Notes: generated from the letters alone by a model not told the origin. A stretch of 32,462 nt of DNA from a virus (IMGVR_UViG_3300021373_000485:1-32462); one strand, 5' to 3'. Counted from the stretch's first letter, positions 15,638 to 24,113 are shown. Made by a program: numbers and translations.

Positions 15638-18600
15638 TTATCTTCCTAAAAAGTTTGCTATTGCAGCAGTTTTTGCTACGTTAATATCAGTGTCCAATAG
15701 AACGGTACCGCTGGCATCTGGTAAATTAATGGTTCGATCAGCCGTAGGGTTAACAACATTTAAGATTGTTTCAGAGCTATTAGAGCTTGAACCTTCGAAT
15801 TGAATTCGCTTATTTGTCGGTAAGTATATTCCAGTCGTATTAACAGTAACGCTGTTTGTTCCATTTGAATAAAGCTGTAGGGTGCTGTTTTCGTTATATT
15901 GCAGTATCCATTCGTTATTCTGGTCATCGTACAGGCCAAAATCGTCTTGATCTCCCATAATAGACCAGAACGCTGTAGAACTTGCCTGAATAGAAAATCC
16001 ATTCCAGCCAACTGCGGAGTTGGATACTTCCAGCAAGGTATTTCGGTTTGCGCCAGTTCCTAATACGTTTTGCCCAATCGTGAGGCCACCAAAAGTAGGA
16101 CTGTCTGTTGTGGCAACGCCTTGATCTAGGGCTTTAACAGATGCTTCACTTGTAAGCTCACTATCCATCAAGGCACCAGCGGCTGTAACGTTAGTAGTAT
16201 CAGTTACATCAGCGGAAGCTTCTATACCATCTAGCTTTGTACCATCAGCCGCAACATCACGCCCATCCACAGTACCGCCAACAGTAATATTATTAGTGAC
16301 TGACAGGTTCCCACTTGTTACCTCAAAGCCGCCACTGCTATCGCAACCAGCAACGTCACTACCATTGTAACGCAGCTTTACGCCGCCAGTACCTTCAAAG
16401 TTACGTATGCCGTTGCCCTGCTGGCTGTTGATAATTTTATAATCACCTGCTCCGTCATTGCGTATTTGGATTGCGTCACTGTCACCAACAAAACTAGCAA
16501 TCAGCGCATTGTTGCCATACCCGCCTGAATTTGTAACAGAAAGAGATGCTGTCCCTGCCGTACCTTGGCTAATAGACAAAGCACCTGTCATGCTGTCGCC
16601 AGTGACACCAACATAATCGGCGCTATCAAACGCTTTAACTTGTGCAAGGTTTGTTACCTCACTGTCCATTAATGCGCCAGCAGAAGTCACGTTAGCCGTG
16701 TCAGTTACATCTGCACCTGTTTCAATACCATCTAATTTTGTCTTGTCAGCAGACGACATAAGACCAGATGTAGATGTCGTTGCATTCGAATAGGTAACTA
16801 TGTCACTTGTAAGAGCTACTGTACCTGTAGCATCAGGTAGTGTAATCGTGCGAGCTGCGGTTGTACTGCCTTTTTGTAAGGTAGTTTCGTTGTCAGTACC
16901 TGTTGTTGGATCACCAAATATGGCTTTATTTGTTTGAAAATAGGGATCTACACCGACAGCTAAATAGTCACTCCCACCCTCGAACAAATAAAGAAACCTT
17001 GTCCCGCCTGCATAAAACGACATTTGATCGCCAGTGCCTAAGGACGAGCCGAACTGAATATATGTGTTGGTGTCGCCATCGTGGACGAGCTGTCTGCCCA
17101 TATAGATGTCACGATCCACGTAGAAATCACCAAATTCGGTAAATTTAAAGTCGTCTAAGCCCTCATAGCTAATAACAAGGTCATTATTGTTAGCAAGTGT
17201 ATCAACAAAAACATTCCAGTAACCTGTGCTATTAGCTATCTCTATGCCAGCAGCCAGATCGTAATTGTTTTCTACCTTTAAAATGGATTTCTTTGCGCCA
17301 GAATTATAGCTATCTTGCAAAGTTAATGCGATTTGAGAGCCTTGATAGGTAACAGTATCACCACCGCGCTTGATGTAATTATTGTCGAGATTTACAGTAT
17401 CTAGCCCAGTAACATGTCCATAGGTATCAAGTGTGACATCTTGGATTACAATGCCACCGTTGTTTGCTACTGATGATTGGCTGGAAGTGTTTGAGTGACT
17501 AAACGTGGTGCCAGACAGCGAAATCCCAGAGCCAGCAGAATAAGTTGTGTTTGTATCAGTCCAAGGAACATTAACAAACATTTTCTCACTGGATAACTCA
17601 ACAGGATAGTTCTTTCCGTTTTCAGTGTAGCCAACTTTAACACCACCACGCACAGATGATGTAGCTAAAGGCAATGAGTAGTTGTTTGCACTTGTAGCAA
17701 CACCATCTAGCTTTGTCTTATCTGTTGATGACATAAGGCCATCTGTAGATGTAGTCGCATTTGAGTAAGTTGTATTAGTATCTGTAGAACTAATAGTTCC
17801 ATCGGCAGCAATAGTTACATTTGTGCCAGCGGTTAATGCTGCGACAACATTATTAGTGTCAGTTACATCAGCCCCTGTTTCAACACCATTTAGCTTTGTC
17901 TTATCTGACGATGACATCAAGCCATTCGCTGAAGTAGTGGCTACGTCATTGAAAGCAATAGTACCTGTGGCATCTGGGAAGGTTATTGTCCTATCGGCTG
18001 TAGGCTCTGTAACTCGAAGCGTCGTTTCATAGGCATCGGCTGTGTTCCCTTCAAAACGAATACGATCTCCAAACGCTCCATTAATAGAAACAAGTCCATG
18101 TAACTCAGTGGAACCATTAGATAATTTTAATCTATCTGCACTGTTTGTTTGTAAGACAATCTCACCGCCAACACCATCTACATTTATAGTAAAGCTATCA
18201 CCAGCTACAGTAGAAAGGGTGGTATCAGCAATACTGCCTGAAATAGTAAGTCCAGCAAACTCAGGGCTTGCTGTAGTGCGAATATCCTGTACGGTATCGA
18301 AGGTAGTACCTGTAAGTGTTAGGCTATCTCCTGCGCTGTATACGGCTGTCTCAGCAATAACTGTGAATGTGATAGCAGTAGTACCAAATGTAATAACACC
18401 ACTAGTGTTCATCACATATAGTTCACCAGCACCTGTGTCACCTTCTTTAACGAAGTATGCATCACCTTCACCTAGGGCATTAGGGTCAGAGGCACCATAG
18501 CTATCTGCGTCTGTAGCACGAGTAAGTACCCAGTTAGTAGAAGCTGAACCTGTGTTAGTTACTGTATAAACACCGTTTTCATAGGCATTAGTTTGGCTAT

Positions 18601-19645
18601 AAATAAGTACACGATCATTAGTGTTAAGTGTTACACCATCAATAACAAGTGCCGCTTGTGTGCCAGCATTGGTAAGGGTAGCACCTACACCTGATGAACC
18701 GTTGTCATACGTAGCGTTTAGGTTACCTGCACTATCAGGTGATTCAACACGTACAGGTGTGTGGTAGTGTATACCTGCTGCAGCAATCGTGTCCACGTAC
18801 TCTTTAGTTGCGGCTCCTAATGCGGTAGTGGGATCAGCATTCAGGATAAGGTTACCAGTCATTGTACCGCCCGACTTAGGCAGTGCTGCATCTGCTGTAA
18901 TACCTTGAGCCGCTGTGGCATAGTCACTACTGTCAAAAGCTTTAACTTGAGCGAGATTAGTGACTTCGCTGTCCATCAACGCACCAGCAGCAGTTACATT
19001 TGCTGTATCGGTTACGTCTGCTGATGCCTCTATACCGTCAAGTTTAGTTTTATCACCATCAACAAAAGCCCCCTCTGAGGGAGGTTGTTGTGCGCTATCT
19101 GCTAAAGCACCTTGTGCGGCTGTAGCATAATCTGAACTATCAAATGCCTTAACTTGAGCGAGGTTAGTAACCTCACTATCCATCAAAGCACCTGCCGCTG
19201 TGACGTTTGTAGTGTCTGTTACATCAGCACCACTTTCAATACCATCTAGTTTAGTACCGTCTGCAGCTACATCTCTACCATCTACTGTACCTGTTACAGT
19301 AATATCTGCAAATGTAACATCCTCTCCTGACACTACAGCTTTATTTGCAGGGTAGGAAATAAATATATCTTTATCACCACTGCTGAAGTTAACAGCAGAA
19401 GTGCCGTTAGAGCCAGCATAGATAGTTGTACGTGTTAAGGTGTTACCCGTGTTCCACGTACCTAGTCCTACTTCCCACTCATCTACGCCTGACTCTTTAG
19501 TTACAATGACATAAAAAGTTGTATCTCCATTTGACATAACACTTTGGAATGTGTCAAACGTTTCGGAAGAGCCGCCTAAAGATACATCACCTGTACCTGT
19601 AACAGTCGTAGACTCTTTGATACGATCCTTGAGAATTAATGCCAT
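15638..19645 (-). CDS. Large tail fibre protein with internal repeats (1335 aa)
   Basis: Residues 1-105 form the fibre N-terminal module common in marine phages (MALILKDRIKESTTVTGTGD ... WNTGNTLTRTTIYAGSNG ... DIFISYPANKAV). From 119 on, a TVDGRDVAADGTKLDGIE / ADVTD(T/A)NVTAAGALMDSE / VTNLAQVKAFDSSDY block recurs, complete or partial, at least five times. It is separated by shaft-like beta segments and by PTADRTI(T/N)(F/L)PDA(T/S)GT motifs that recur three or more times. A Gly/Asp-rich region at about 255-430 contains a more globular insert with NDRVLIYSQTNAYENGVYTV. No S74 chaperone domain is seen at the C-terminus, which ends in DTDINVAKTAAIANFLGR. Role: long trimeric host-recognition fibre. 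It is the largest gene in the window. Confidence 0.85.
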   Translation of the reverse strand: MALILKDRIKESTTVTGTGDVSLGGSSETFDTFQSVMSNGDTTFYVIVTKESGVDEWEVGLGTWNTGNTLTRTTIYAGSNGTSAVNFSSGDKDIFISYPANKAVVSGEDVTFADITVTGTVDGRDVAADGTKLDGIESGADVTDTTNVTAAGALMDSEVTNLAQVKAFDSSDYATAAQGALADSAQQPPSEGAFVDGDKTKLDGIEASADVTDTANVTAAGALMDSEVTNLAQVKAFDSSDYATAAQGITADAALPKSGGTMTGNLILNADPTTALGAATKEYVDTIAAAGIHYHTPVRVESPDSAGNLNATYDNGSSGVGATLTNAGTQAALVIDGVTLNTNDRVLIYSQTNAYENGVYTVTNTGSASTNWVLTRATDADSYGASDPNALGEGDAYFVKEGDTGAGELYVMNTSGVITFGTTAITFTVIAETAVYSAGDSLTLTGTTFDTVQDIRTTASPEFAGLTISGSIADTTLSTVAGDSFTINVDGVGGEIVLQTNSADRLKLSNGSTELHGLVSINGAFGDRIRFEGNTADAYETTLRVTEPTADRTITFPDATGTIAFNDVATTSANGLMSSSDKTKLNGVETGADVTDTNNVVAALTAGTNVTIAADGTISSTDTNTTYSNATTSTDGLMSSTDKTKLDGVATSANNYSLPLATSSVRGGVKVGYTENGKNYPVELSSEKMFVNVPWTDTNTTYSAGSGISLSGTTFSHSNTSSQSSVANNGGIVIQDVTLDTYGHVTGLDTVNLDNNYIKRGGDTVTYQGSQIALTLQDSYNSGAKKSILKVENNYDLAAGIEIANSTGYWNVFVDTLANNNDLVISYEGLDDFKFTEFGDFYVDRDIYMGRQLVHDGDTNTYIQFGSSLGTGDQMSFYAGGTRFLYLFEGGSDYLAVGVDPYFQTNKAIFGDPTTGTDNETTLQKGSTTAARTITLPDATGTVALTSDIVTYSNATTSTSGLMSSADKTKLDGIETGADVTDTANVTSAGALMDSEVTNLAQVKAFDSADYVGVTGDSMTGALSISQGTAGTASLSVTNSGGYGNNALIASFVGDSDAIQIRNDGAGDYKIINSQQGNGIRNFEGTGGVKLRYNGSDVAGCDSSGGFEVTSGNLSVTNNITVGGTVDGRDVAADGTKLDGIEASADVTDTTNVTAAGALMDSELTSEASVKALDQGVATTDSPTFGGLTIGQNVLGTGANRNTLLEVSNSAVGWNGFSIQASSTAFWSIMGDQDDFGLYDDQNNEWILQYNENSTLQLYSNGTNSVTVNTTGIYLPTNKRIQFEGSSSNSSETILNVVNPTADRTINLPDASGTVLLDTDINVAKTAAIANFLGR
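18902..19288 (-). repeat. Two adjacent copies of the TKLDGIE...FDSSDYATAAQG fibre repeat
   Basis: Codes for residues about 120-179 and 200-248 of the 1335-aa fibre. The two protein copies are nearly identical over some 49 residues, whereas their codons differ at many third positions, so the copies are old and the protein sequence is held. Further partial copies lie near 17845-17920, 16605-16755 and 16130-16275. The repeat probably forms a repeating knob or hinge in the fibre shaft. Confidence 0.8.
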
Positions 19646-19660
19646 TGCTTATGCCTTAGT

Positions 19661-20098
19661 TTAGCTAATACGGATTACTGCGCTAGAAGAATCATTATTT
19701 GGGAATACAATAGTAAAATCACCTGCTGTTGCAGTAACAGTAGTCCCAAAATTAAAAACTGCAATAGCTTTGTCGCTAACACTACTGTTGTAGATAATAG
19801 CACCATCAGCAGAAATAGTTAAGTTGCTAAATATTTCGTCTTCAAAGTCAACGTAAGCCACACCATTAGTAAGGCTAACAGTAGGGCTACCTAGTGCTTG
19901 ACCACCTGCAGTGTAGTTAGTACCTGACGCTTCGTCGAGGTTACCTGTAACGTCAGTATAGTTTGTTGTACCAGCACCATAGGTTCCTGATGGTGTAGCT
20001 TTAATCAAGGCAACTTTTAATGTGTGGTTGTCTAAATCATGCTCACCCTGCAGTAATTCCTGTTTAAAGCTGTTACACATTGCTGTAGTAATTGCCAT
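19661..20098 (-). CDS. Head decoration / virion protein following the capsid gene (145 aa)
   Basis: Pattern MAITTAMCNSFKQELLQGEH (1-20), HTLKVALIK, NYTAGGQALG, VAYVDFEDEIF, GAIIYNSSVSDKAIAVFNFG and FTIVFPNNDSSSAVIRIS. This combination, starting with a helix containing SFKQELL and ending in an F-P-x-N...IR(I/L) strand, is a frequent small phage structural protein; I know it as an uncharacterised virion protein usually placed after or near the major capsid gene. Here it follows the capsid gene across the terminator-like hairpin at 20111-20149, by 64 bases, and is followed by the 1335-aa fibre. Decoration or tail-side role is inferred. Confidence 0.65.
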   Translation of the reverse strand: MAITTAMCNSFKQELLQGEHDLDNHTLKVALIKATPSGTYGAGTTNYTDVTGNLDEASGTNYTAGGQALGSPTVSLTNGVAYVDFEDEIFSNLTISADGAIIYNSSVSDKAIAVFNFGTTVTATAGDFTIVFPNNDSSSAVIRIS

Positions 20099-20110
20099 AA
20101 GATTATCCTC

Positions 20111-20149
20111 TTTTTAAAGCACAAAGGGGCCAGCACATAGGCCAGCCCC
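20111..20149 (-). terminator. Hairpin terminator after the major capsid gene
   Basis: On the minus strand the 64-base gap after the capsid stop contains GGGGCTGGC, a 6-base loop and GCTGGCCCC, giving a 9-base-pair stem if two G-U pairs are allowed, followed by TTTGTGCTTT. The G-U pairs work only in RNA read from the minus strand, which supports that direction. The U tract is interrupted, so this may be a partial terminator that lowers expression of downstream genes relative to capsid. Confidence 0.55.
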
Positions 20150-20162
20150 AAAGTTAAGGTAA

Positions 20163-21230
20163 TTATGCTACGTTGTAAATCGCAGATACCATCGCTTCTG
20201 GGCGTAGTACTTTGCGACCATATAGGTGCATACCACGTACAATATCAGCGAATGAATCTGGGTCACGATATGTTTCAACTTTGTTGATCTGCTCAGCAGC
20301 AGCAACAGCTGTATCATGTCCAGCGACAATAACACCGTAGTTTGTAGACTGAGGGGCTGCTGTTGACGCAGATGGGCCTGTACCCGCAGCAGGTAGGTTA
20401 TTTGAAACGTAAACACGGAAGCCGTGTAGGTTGTTCAATACCAAGCCATTCTGTAGACCTGAACCACCGAAATCAGAATTTAGGAGGCGTGAGTCTTCGT
20501 CTTTAAGCATCTCTACAAATACGGGGTCAACTACGAGCCAACGCCCATTTGAGTCAACGTTCTGTACGTCTTGCAAACGAGCCATACGTGCTACGATCTG
20601 CAAAGGAGATACAGTTGAGTCTGACAATGATTGTGCGCCTGGAAGACGAGGTGCAACTGGAATAGAATCACCAGCAGCTTCACCTGTTACGCCTGTTAGC
20701 TGACCTGTAAAGGTGAAAGCTGACATAACGTTTGAGTCTAGGTATTCACCAGTTGTGGCACCACCAGACTGATCACCAGTACCAGTACCTGAAATAGCAC
20801 CGTCACCAATACGAACACCAGCAGTTGTGTAACCAGATGCATAAGACAATACGTCTGAGTCAAACGCATCAGCCATTTTATAAGCTGCACGGTTTGACGC
20901 TAGAGCCATAAAGTCTACGTTAGCAAACTGGTCTTCGATGTCATCCATTTTGAATGCGAAGTAGTTTGCTTTGTCAATCTCTAGAGAGAATTGAGCATCT
21001 GCTAGCTTCTCAACGCTAATACCTGTGTGACGCTCCAATGCAGTAACTGCTACATCTGGTTCTTTCTGGATGCGAACAGTGTCACCTTGGTTTGCAATCT
21101 CACCGTAGTAAGAAGAGTTAGTAATAGCACTTGCTACTGACGCTTTACGTAGAGCAATCTGTGCTTGTTTGGAGTAAATAATAGGGGACCAGTTTCCTGT
21201 GAAACCCCCTGATGCGGAAGTAATAGCCAT
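20163..21230 (-). CDS. Major capsid protein (HK97-fold-like, 355 aa)
   Basis: Features: N-terminal MAITSASGGFTGNWSPIIYS, a region with DTVRIQKEPDVAVTALERH, then NRAAYKMADAFDSDVLSYAS resembling the spine helix, a Gly/Thr-rich insert (about 144-190), NGRWLVVDPVFVEMLKDED, a segment LHGFRVYVSNNLPAAG, and the C-terminal HLYGRKVLRPEAMVSAIY. The pattern and length fit HK97-fold capsid proteins of short-tailed marine phages. It lies between a scaffold-type gene and a terminator-like hairpin, has its own promoter-like element 200 bases upstream and a good Shine-Dalgarno (AAAGGA, 7 nt from ATG), all in keeping with a very highly expressed gene. Identification is from sequence pattern and gene order; no alignment was run. 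Confidence 0.85.
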   Translation of the reverse strand: MAITSASGGFTGNWSPIIYSKQAQIALRKASVASAITNSSYYGEIANQGDTVRIQKEPDVAVTALERHTGISVEKLADAQFSLEIDKANYFAFKMDDIEDQFANVDFMALASNRAAYKMADAFDSDVLSYASGYTTAGVRIGDGAISGTGTGDQSGGATTGEYLDSNVMSAFTFTGQLTGVTGEAAGDSIPVAPRLPGAQSLSDSTVSPLQIVARMARLQDVQNVDSNGRWLVVDPVFVEMLKDEDSRLLNSDFGGSGLQNGLVLNNLHGFRVYVSNNLPAAGTGPSASTAAPQSTNYGVIVAGHDTAVAAAEQINKVETYRDPDSFADIVRGMHLYGRKVLRPEAMVSAIYNVA

Positions 21231-21286
21231 AGTAAAGTTCCTTTCAATTAAGATATGGCGTTAAAACGAAACACTACATATCCACT

Positions 21287-21340
21287 GAAAGAGGCCAATC
21301 GTAATAGGGTAGTCAGCTATGCACATCAGAATGGCCTTTC
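21287..21340 (-). other. Hairpin in the long leader of the capsid gene
   Basis: In the minus-strand transcript GAAAGGCCA (21340 to 21332) can pair with TGGCCTCTTTC (21297 to 21287) with a two-base bulge, enclosing 34 bases. It lies about 90 bases downstream of the putative start of transcription and 57 bases before the capsid ATG. It could be a processing site or a stabilising leader hairpin, by analogy with the RNase III sites of T7-like phages. No U tract follows, so it is not a terminator. Confidence 0.4.
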
Positions 21341-21430
21341 TTTAGTGCGCTGGGCCTTTACTCTTGGGTAGTTCTTATAGTGTGGCGTTAGTGTAATAAT
21401 AGCACATATTGTATTGTACTATACATGCTA

Positions 21431-21461
21431 ATAGTTATACGTAGCAATTAAGCTATGTCAA
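21431..21461 (-). promoter_or_regulatory. Sigma70-like promoter for the capsid gene, with the shared TATAACTAT element
   Basis: Minus strand: TTGACA at 21461-21456, a 16-base spacer, TATAAC at 21439-21434. This is a full -35 consensus hexamer with a close -10 match (5 of 6). It begins immediately after the stop codon of the scaffold gene and predicts an about 195-base leader before the capsid ATG. The -10 lies inside the 9-base element TATAACTAT, also found upstream of the scaffold and DUF1127 genes. Confidence 0.65.
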
Positions 21462-21462
21462 G

Positions 21463-22410
21463 CTATTTTTTGGTTACATCATAGATGAATTTACCAGTAC
21501 GCATAGCTTCCATAATCTCGTCTTGTTTTGCTTCGTATTGCTTATAGGTCAGCTTATTAACTTTGCTCTCTGACCATAGAGAAGCGCTGTCATCTGACCT
21601 GGGTGTATTACGACCCTTAGATTTTACTGAAGAGGCTGCAGACTTATCGTCTGAGGTAGTCTTCTTGGCTGGGGTAGTAATTCCTTTGTCTGCCTTATAT
21701 AGATCAATAGCACGAGCTACAGATTTAGCATCATCTGGATCTTCATATAAAGCAGTCTGTATCCAGTTAGGCTGTTGTTCTGCCCAATCGTGGAACTCAT
21801 CGTCTGCACGAATCTGCTGGAAGTCAGGATGTAGCTGCAGTAGTTCTGCTTCTGCTTTTTCCCGACGAGCTTCAACTCGTAAAGACTCAATCTCACTTAG
21901 TCGTTTATCTAAATCAGAAGAACGTTCATTAGCTTTACGATCTGCAATAGCTTCTACAATACCAGCTACGTCAGGGTACTTCTTGGTCCAAGCTTCAATC
22001 TCTTCTTCTGACTTAGGCAATACTAACTCATTACGTGCAGCTTTGTCAAGTTGTGCTTCTAGCTTTTCGTACTTTAGTTTCCACTCTTGCTCTTTATCTT
22101 GTAGCAAGCGACGAATATCGCCGTACCGTTTCTTAAAAGTTTTCTCTTCACCTGTTAGCTCAGCATCATCTTCTTGTGCTTCGGCTTTAGGTTCTTCTTC
22201 TTGTTCGGTACTACTCTCTGCCTGTACTGGCTCTGCGACAGGCTCTTCGCTACTGGGTTCAGCTTCAGCAGTTTGTTCTTCTTCGTCTTCATTGCTGTAG
22301 CCTGCCTGTTTTAATAGAGCTTGTAGCTCTTCTTCGTCTTTCTTAATACGAGCTTCGTTTATCTTAGGCGCAAATGCCTTAGTTTGCATTACTTGAACTT
22401 CTTGTTGCAT
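21463..22410 (-). CDS. Capsid scaffolding protein (315 aa)
   Basis: Highly charged and acidic, with a Glu/Ala/Gln-rich low-complexity region (about 40-85), then predicted long helices (LTGEEKTFKKRYGDIRRLLQ, DKEQEWKLKYEKLEAQLDKA, ERSSDLDKRLSEIESLRVEA) and a basic C-terminal part (TYKQYEAKQDEIMEAMRTGK). Lack of Cys and Gly/aromatic richness, coiled-coil character and placement immediately upstream of the capsid gene fit a scaffold. No separate prohead protease is found nearby. An AAGGAAA-type Shine-Dalgarno precedes the ATG. The initial MQQEVQVMQ also offers a later ATG at residue 8; the upstream start has the better ribosome site. Confidence 0.75.
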   Translation of the reverse strand: MQQEVQVMQTKAFAPKINEARIKKDEEELQALLKQAGYSNEDEEEQTAEAEPSSEEPVAEPVQAESSTEQEEEPKAEAQEDDAELTGEEKTFKKRYGDIRRLLQDKEQEWKLKYEKLEAQLDKAARNELVLPKSEEEIEAWTKKYPDVAGIVEAIADRKANERSSDLDKRLSEIESLRVEARREKAEAELLQLHPDFQQIRADDEFHDWAEQQPNWIQTALYEDPDDAKSVARAIDLYKADKGITTPAKKTTSDDKSAASSVKSKGRNTPRSDDSASLWSESKVNKLTYKQYEAKQDEIMEAMRTGKFIYDVTKK

Positions 22411-22431
22411 TTTAGTTTCCTTATGTTGGGG

Positions 22432-22445
22432 CCAGCCGTAGCTGG
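22432..22445 (-). other. Small hairpin in the scaffold gene leader
   Basis: CCAGC / loop TACG / GCTGG on the minus strand, a 5-base-pair stem with a tetraloop, placed between the TATAACTAT element and the scaffold ribosome site. No U tract follows, so a terminator is unlikely. It shares the 9-mer GCTGGCCCC with the terminator after the capsid gene. Confidence 0.3.
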
Positions 22446-22453
22446 GTAGCCTT

Positions 22454-22462
22454 ATAGTTATA
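22454..22462 (-). promoter_or_regulatory. TATAACTAT promoter-like element upstream of the scaffold gene
   Basis: Minus-strand TATAACTAT in the 67-base gap between the 482-aa gene and the scaffold gene, 43 bases before the scaffold ATG. It contains a -10-like TATAAC and continues into AAGG. No TTGACA-like -35 is present at the usual distance, so it would need an activator or be read by a phage polymerase. Called because the same 9-mer recurs in two other gene-free gaps. Confidence 0.45.
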
Positions 22463-22477
22463 TGGTAAAGTTAGTGT

Positions 22478-23926
22478 TTACTTCTTATTTTTCTTTTTCA
22501 TCAAGCCGCCTTTGTTCATACCGCCCCATCCAGAGCCTTTAGATACAGAACCTTTTCCTCCTGTAGCTTCATCTGCAGAAGATTTTGTACCATATCCTTT
22601 AGACCCTGTTTGAGTTTGTGCAGCAATAGTTGTCCCTGCGTCAGCAGCCTTTTGAGCAATCTTCTGAGCCTTCTGAATAGCAGCTAATTGTGCAGCGTTA
22701 TCGGCGTTGCTTGCTTTATCTGCTAGAGATTTTGCAGCAGTTGCTGGACTTCTATTAGACTGAGATTTCTTAGGCTTTGCAGTAGGTGTTGTAGTTGAGG
22801 TAGTTTTTACTGCAGGCTCTTCACGACCTATACTAGTTCTAATCTTCTCACTCATTATAGGGTCTTTAGCAATACTCTTAATATAGTCTTTCATTGCATC
22901 ATCTTTAATGCCGCTAGGAATCTCAATACCGATAGACTCAAAATACTCTCTAGTATACCAGTCGCCATCTGCGTAGTTTCCAAAAGCGTCAGCAGCTATC
23001 TTAGTAGCAAGCCCTTGTCCTTGTATATACTTCGCAATATTATCTCTTAAATTTTTTGCTCCTGTTGCGTCACCTGAGGCTTCTAGAATATTAGCTTTAG
23101 CATACTGTTGTGCAACATTAGTCATACTAACAACAGTACCTACGCCTGGTACTACACTAGTTATAAAACTTTCTAATGCACCAGGCTGAGCAATATCTGT
23201 AGTTGTCCAATCAACACCTTCATACCAAGACTTGCGTTCTGGTGTAGGAGCTGGACCTGAGCCGCCGCTCTCTCCGTCTTTATATTGAGGCTGTATAGTT
23301 ACTGCAGAAGGAGGAGTGGTTGTATAACCCTGTGCAATAAGAGAGTCATACTTCGCTTGATCAGTAGGCAGAGTAAGCTTTACTGTCTCTCCGTTAGGAC
23401 CATAGAGTGTAACCTCTGTAAGAGGAGCTACAGCAGGTGCACCCATAGTCTGGTCTAACAGATAGCCAGGAGCAAACATAGCTCCCATACCACTAGTAAA
23501 CTGTGGAGTATAAGGATCTAAGTCAACACCATCAGCAGCGTACACTTTCTTCCTAGCCATACCACCGCCGTACATACCAGTCACTTCATCAAGTAGCGCT
23601 TTCTCTTCGTCTGACAAATCAGCATCGTCATAATCAAGAAGAACTTCACCCTCAACTGGAACAGGCTCACCACCAATACGACCATTAGCTTCCATATTAG
23701 CTAAGCCCATCTTAGCTTCTGCACGTAGGTCTTCAAAGAACTTAACACCAAAAAATCGAACAACATCAGCAGGTACTACGTACTCACCTTCACTTAGTTG
23801 CGCTGGGATGTCATCCCGTACCTCGCTAGCCATTGAGCCTGGGGGAATCTCATTGCCACTTACGGGATCTACGTCCATGCCATCGTCCTGCATGAATGCC
23901 ATTTCCATTTGTTCTTCAGTTGCCAT
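22478..23926 (-). CDS. 482-aa virion-type protein with conserved EGEYVVPADVVRFFG module
   Basis: The N-terminal 90 residues carry a module I recall from many marine phage proteins: DPVSGNEIPPGS (20-31), EVRDDIPAQLSEGEYVVPAD (35-54), VVRFFGVKFFEDLRAEAKMG (55-74) and NGRIGGEPV (81-89). Its function has not been established to my knowledge. The middle (about 240-370) is a helix-rich globular part (ESFITSVVPGVGTVVSMTN). The last 110 residues are low-complexity Lys/Ser/Ala/Gly, ending NKGGLMKKKNKK, a basic tag similar to tags on neighbouring proteins. Encoded between the 65-aa gene (11-base overlap) and the scaffold gene, so it is expected to be a head-associated or internal protein. Confidence 0.7.
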   Translation of the reverse strand: MATEEQMEMAFMQDDGMDVDPVSGNEIPPGSMASEVRDDIPAQLSEGEYVVPADVVRFFGVKFFEDLRAEAKMGLANMEANGRIGGEPVPVEGEVLLDYDDADLSDEEKALLDEVTGMYGGGMARKKVYAADGVDLDPYTPQFTSGMGAMFAPGYLLDQTMGAPAVAPLTEVTLYGPNGETVKLTLPTDQAKYDSLIAQGYTTTPPSAVTIQPQYKDGESGGSGPAPTPERKSWYEGVDWTTTDIAQPGALESFITSVVPGVGTVVSMTNVAQQYAKANILEASGDATGAKNLRDNIAKYIQGQGLATKIAADAFGNYADGDWYTREYFESIGIEIPSGIKDDAMKDYIKSIAKDPIMSEKIRTSIGREEPAVKTTSTTTPTAKPKKSQSNRSPATAAKSLADKASNADNAAQLAAIQKAQKIAQKAADAGTTIAAQTQTGSKGYGTKSSADEATGGKGSVSKGSGWGGMNKGGLMKKKNKK

Positions 23927-24113
23927 TAACTTCTTCCCTCATAAGTTTTAATCTACGTAGTGCAGCTACTTCTCCTTGCACTCTATAGATTGCGTCGATG
24001 TCGGTTGATTGTTCTAATCGGGTATGTGCAGAGCTTATTTTATTGTTGATATACTCTAAGTATGCATCCCATAGTGGCTTGTCGTTAACAAGCTTCTTTA
24101 GTTGTCCGTTCAT
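23916..24113 (-). CDS. Small coiled-coil protein between portal and scaffold (65 aa)
   Basis: MNGQLKKLVNDKPLWDAYLE, then helix-forming KISSAHTRLEQSTDIDAIYR and VQGEVAALRRLKLMREEV. Very short, charged, all-helical, no Cys. Small proteins of this form are common in the portal-capsid interval of marine phages, in my recollection. Its start overlaps the 471-aa gene by 4 bases (ATGA) and its stop overlaps the 482-aa gene by 11 bases, so it is translated in a coupled series. Possibly an assembly or portal-associated factor; unproven. Confidence 0.7.
   Translation of the reverse strand: MNGQLKKLVNDKPLWDAYLEYINNKISSAHTRLEQSTDIDAIYRVQGEVAALRRLKLMREEVNGN

Noticed and set aside
21563-22300. 245-codon plus-strand frame opposite the scaffold gene
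   Set aside because: Very Ser/Leu-rich composition is the mirror of Glu/Lys/Ala-rich scaffold codons; no domain or start signal seen.
22429-22450. Hairpin before scaffold as a terminator
   Set aside because: Five-base-pair stem with no following U tract and a promoter-like element just upstream.
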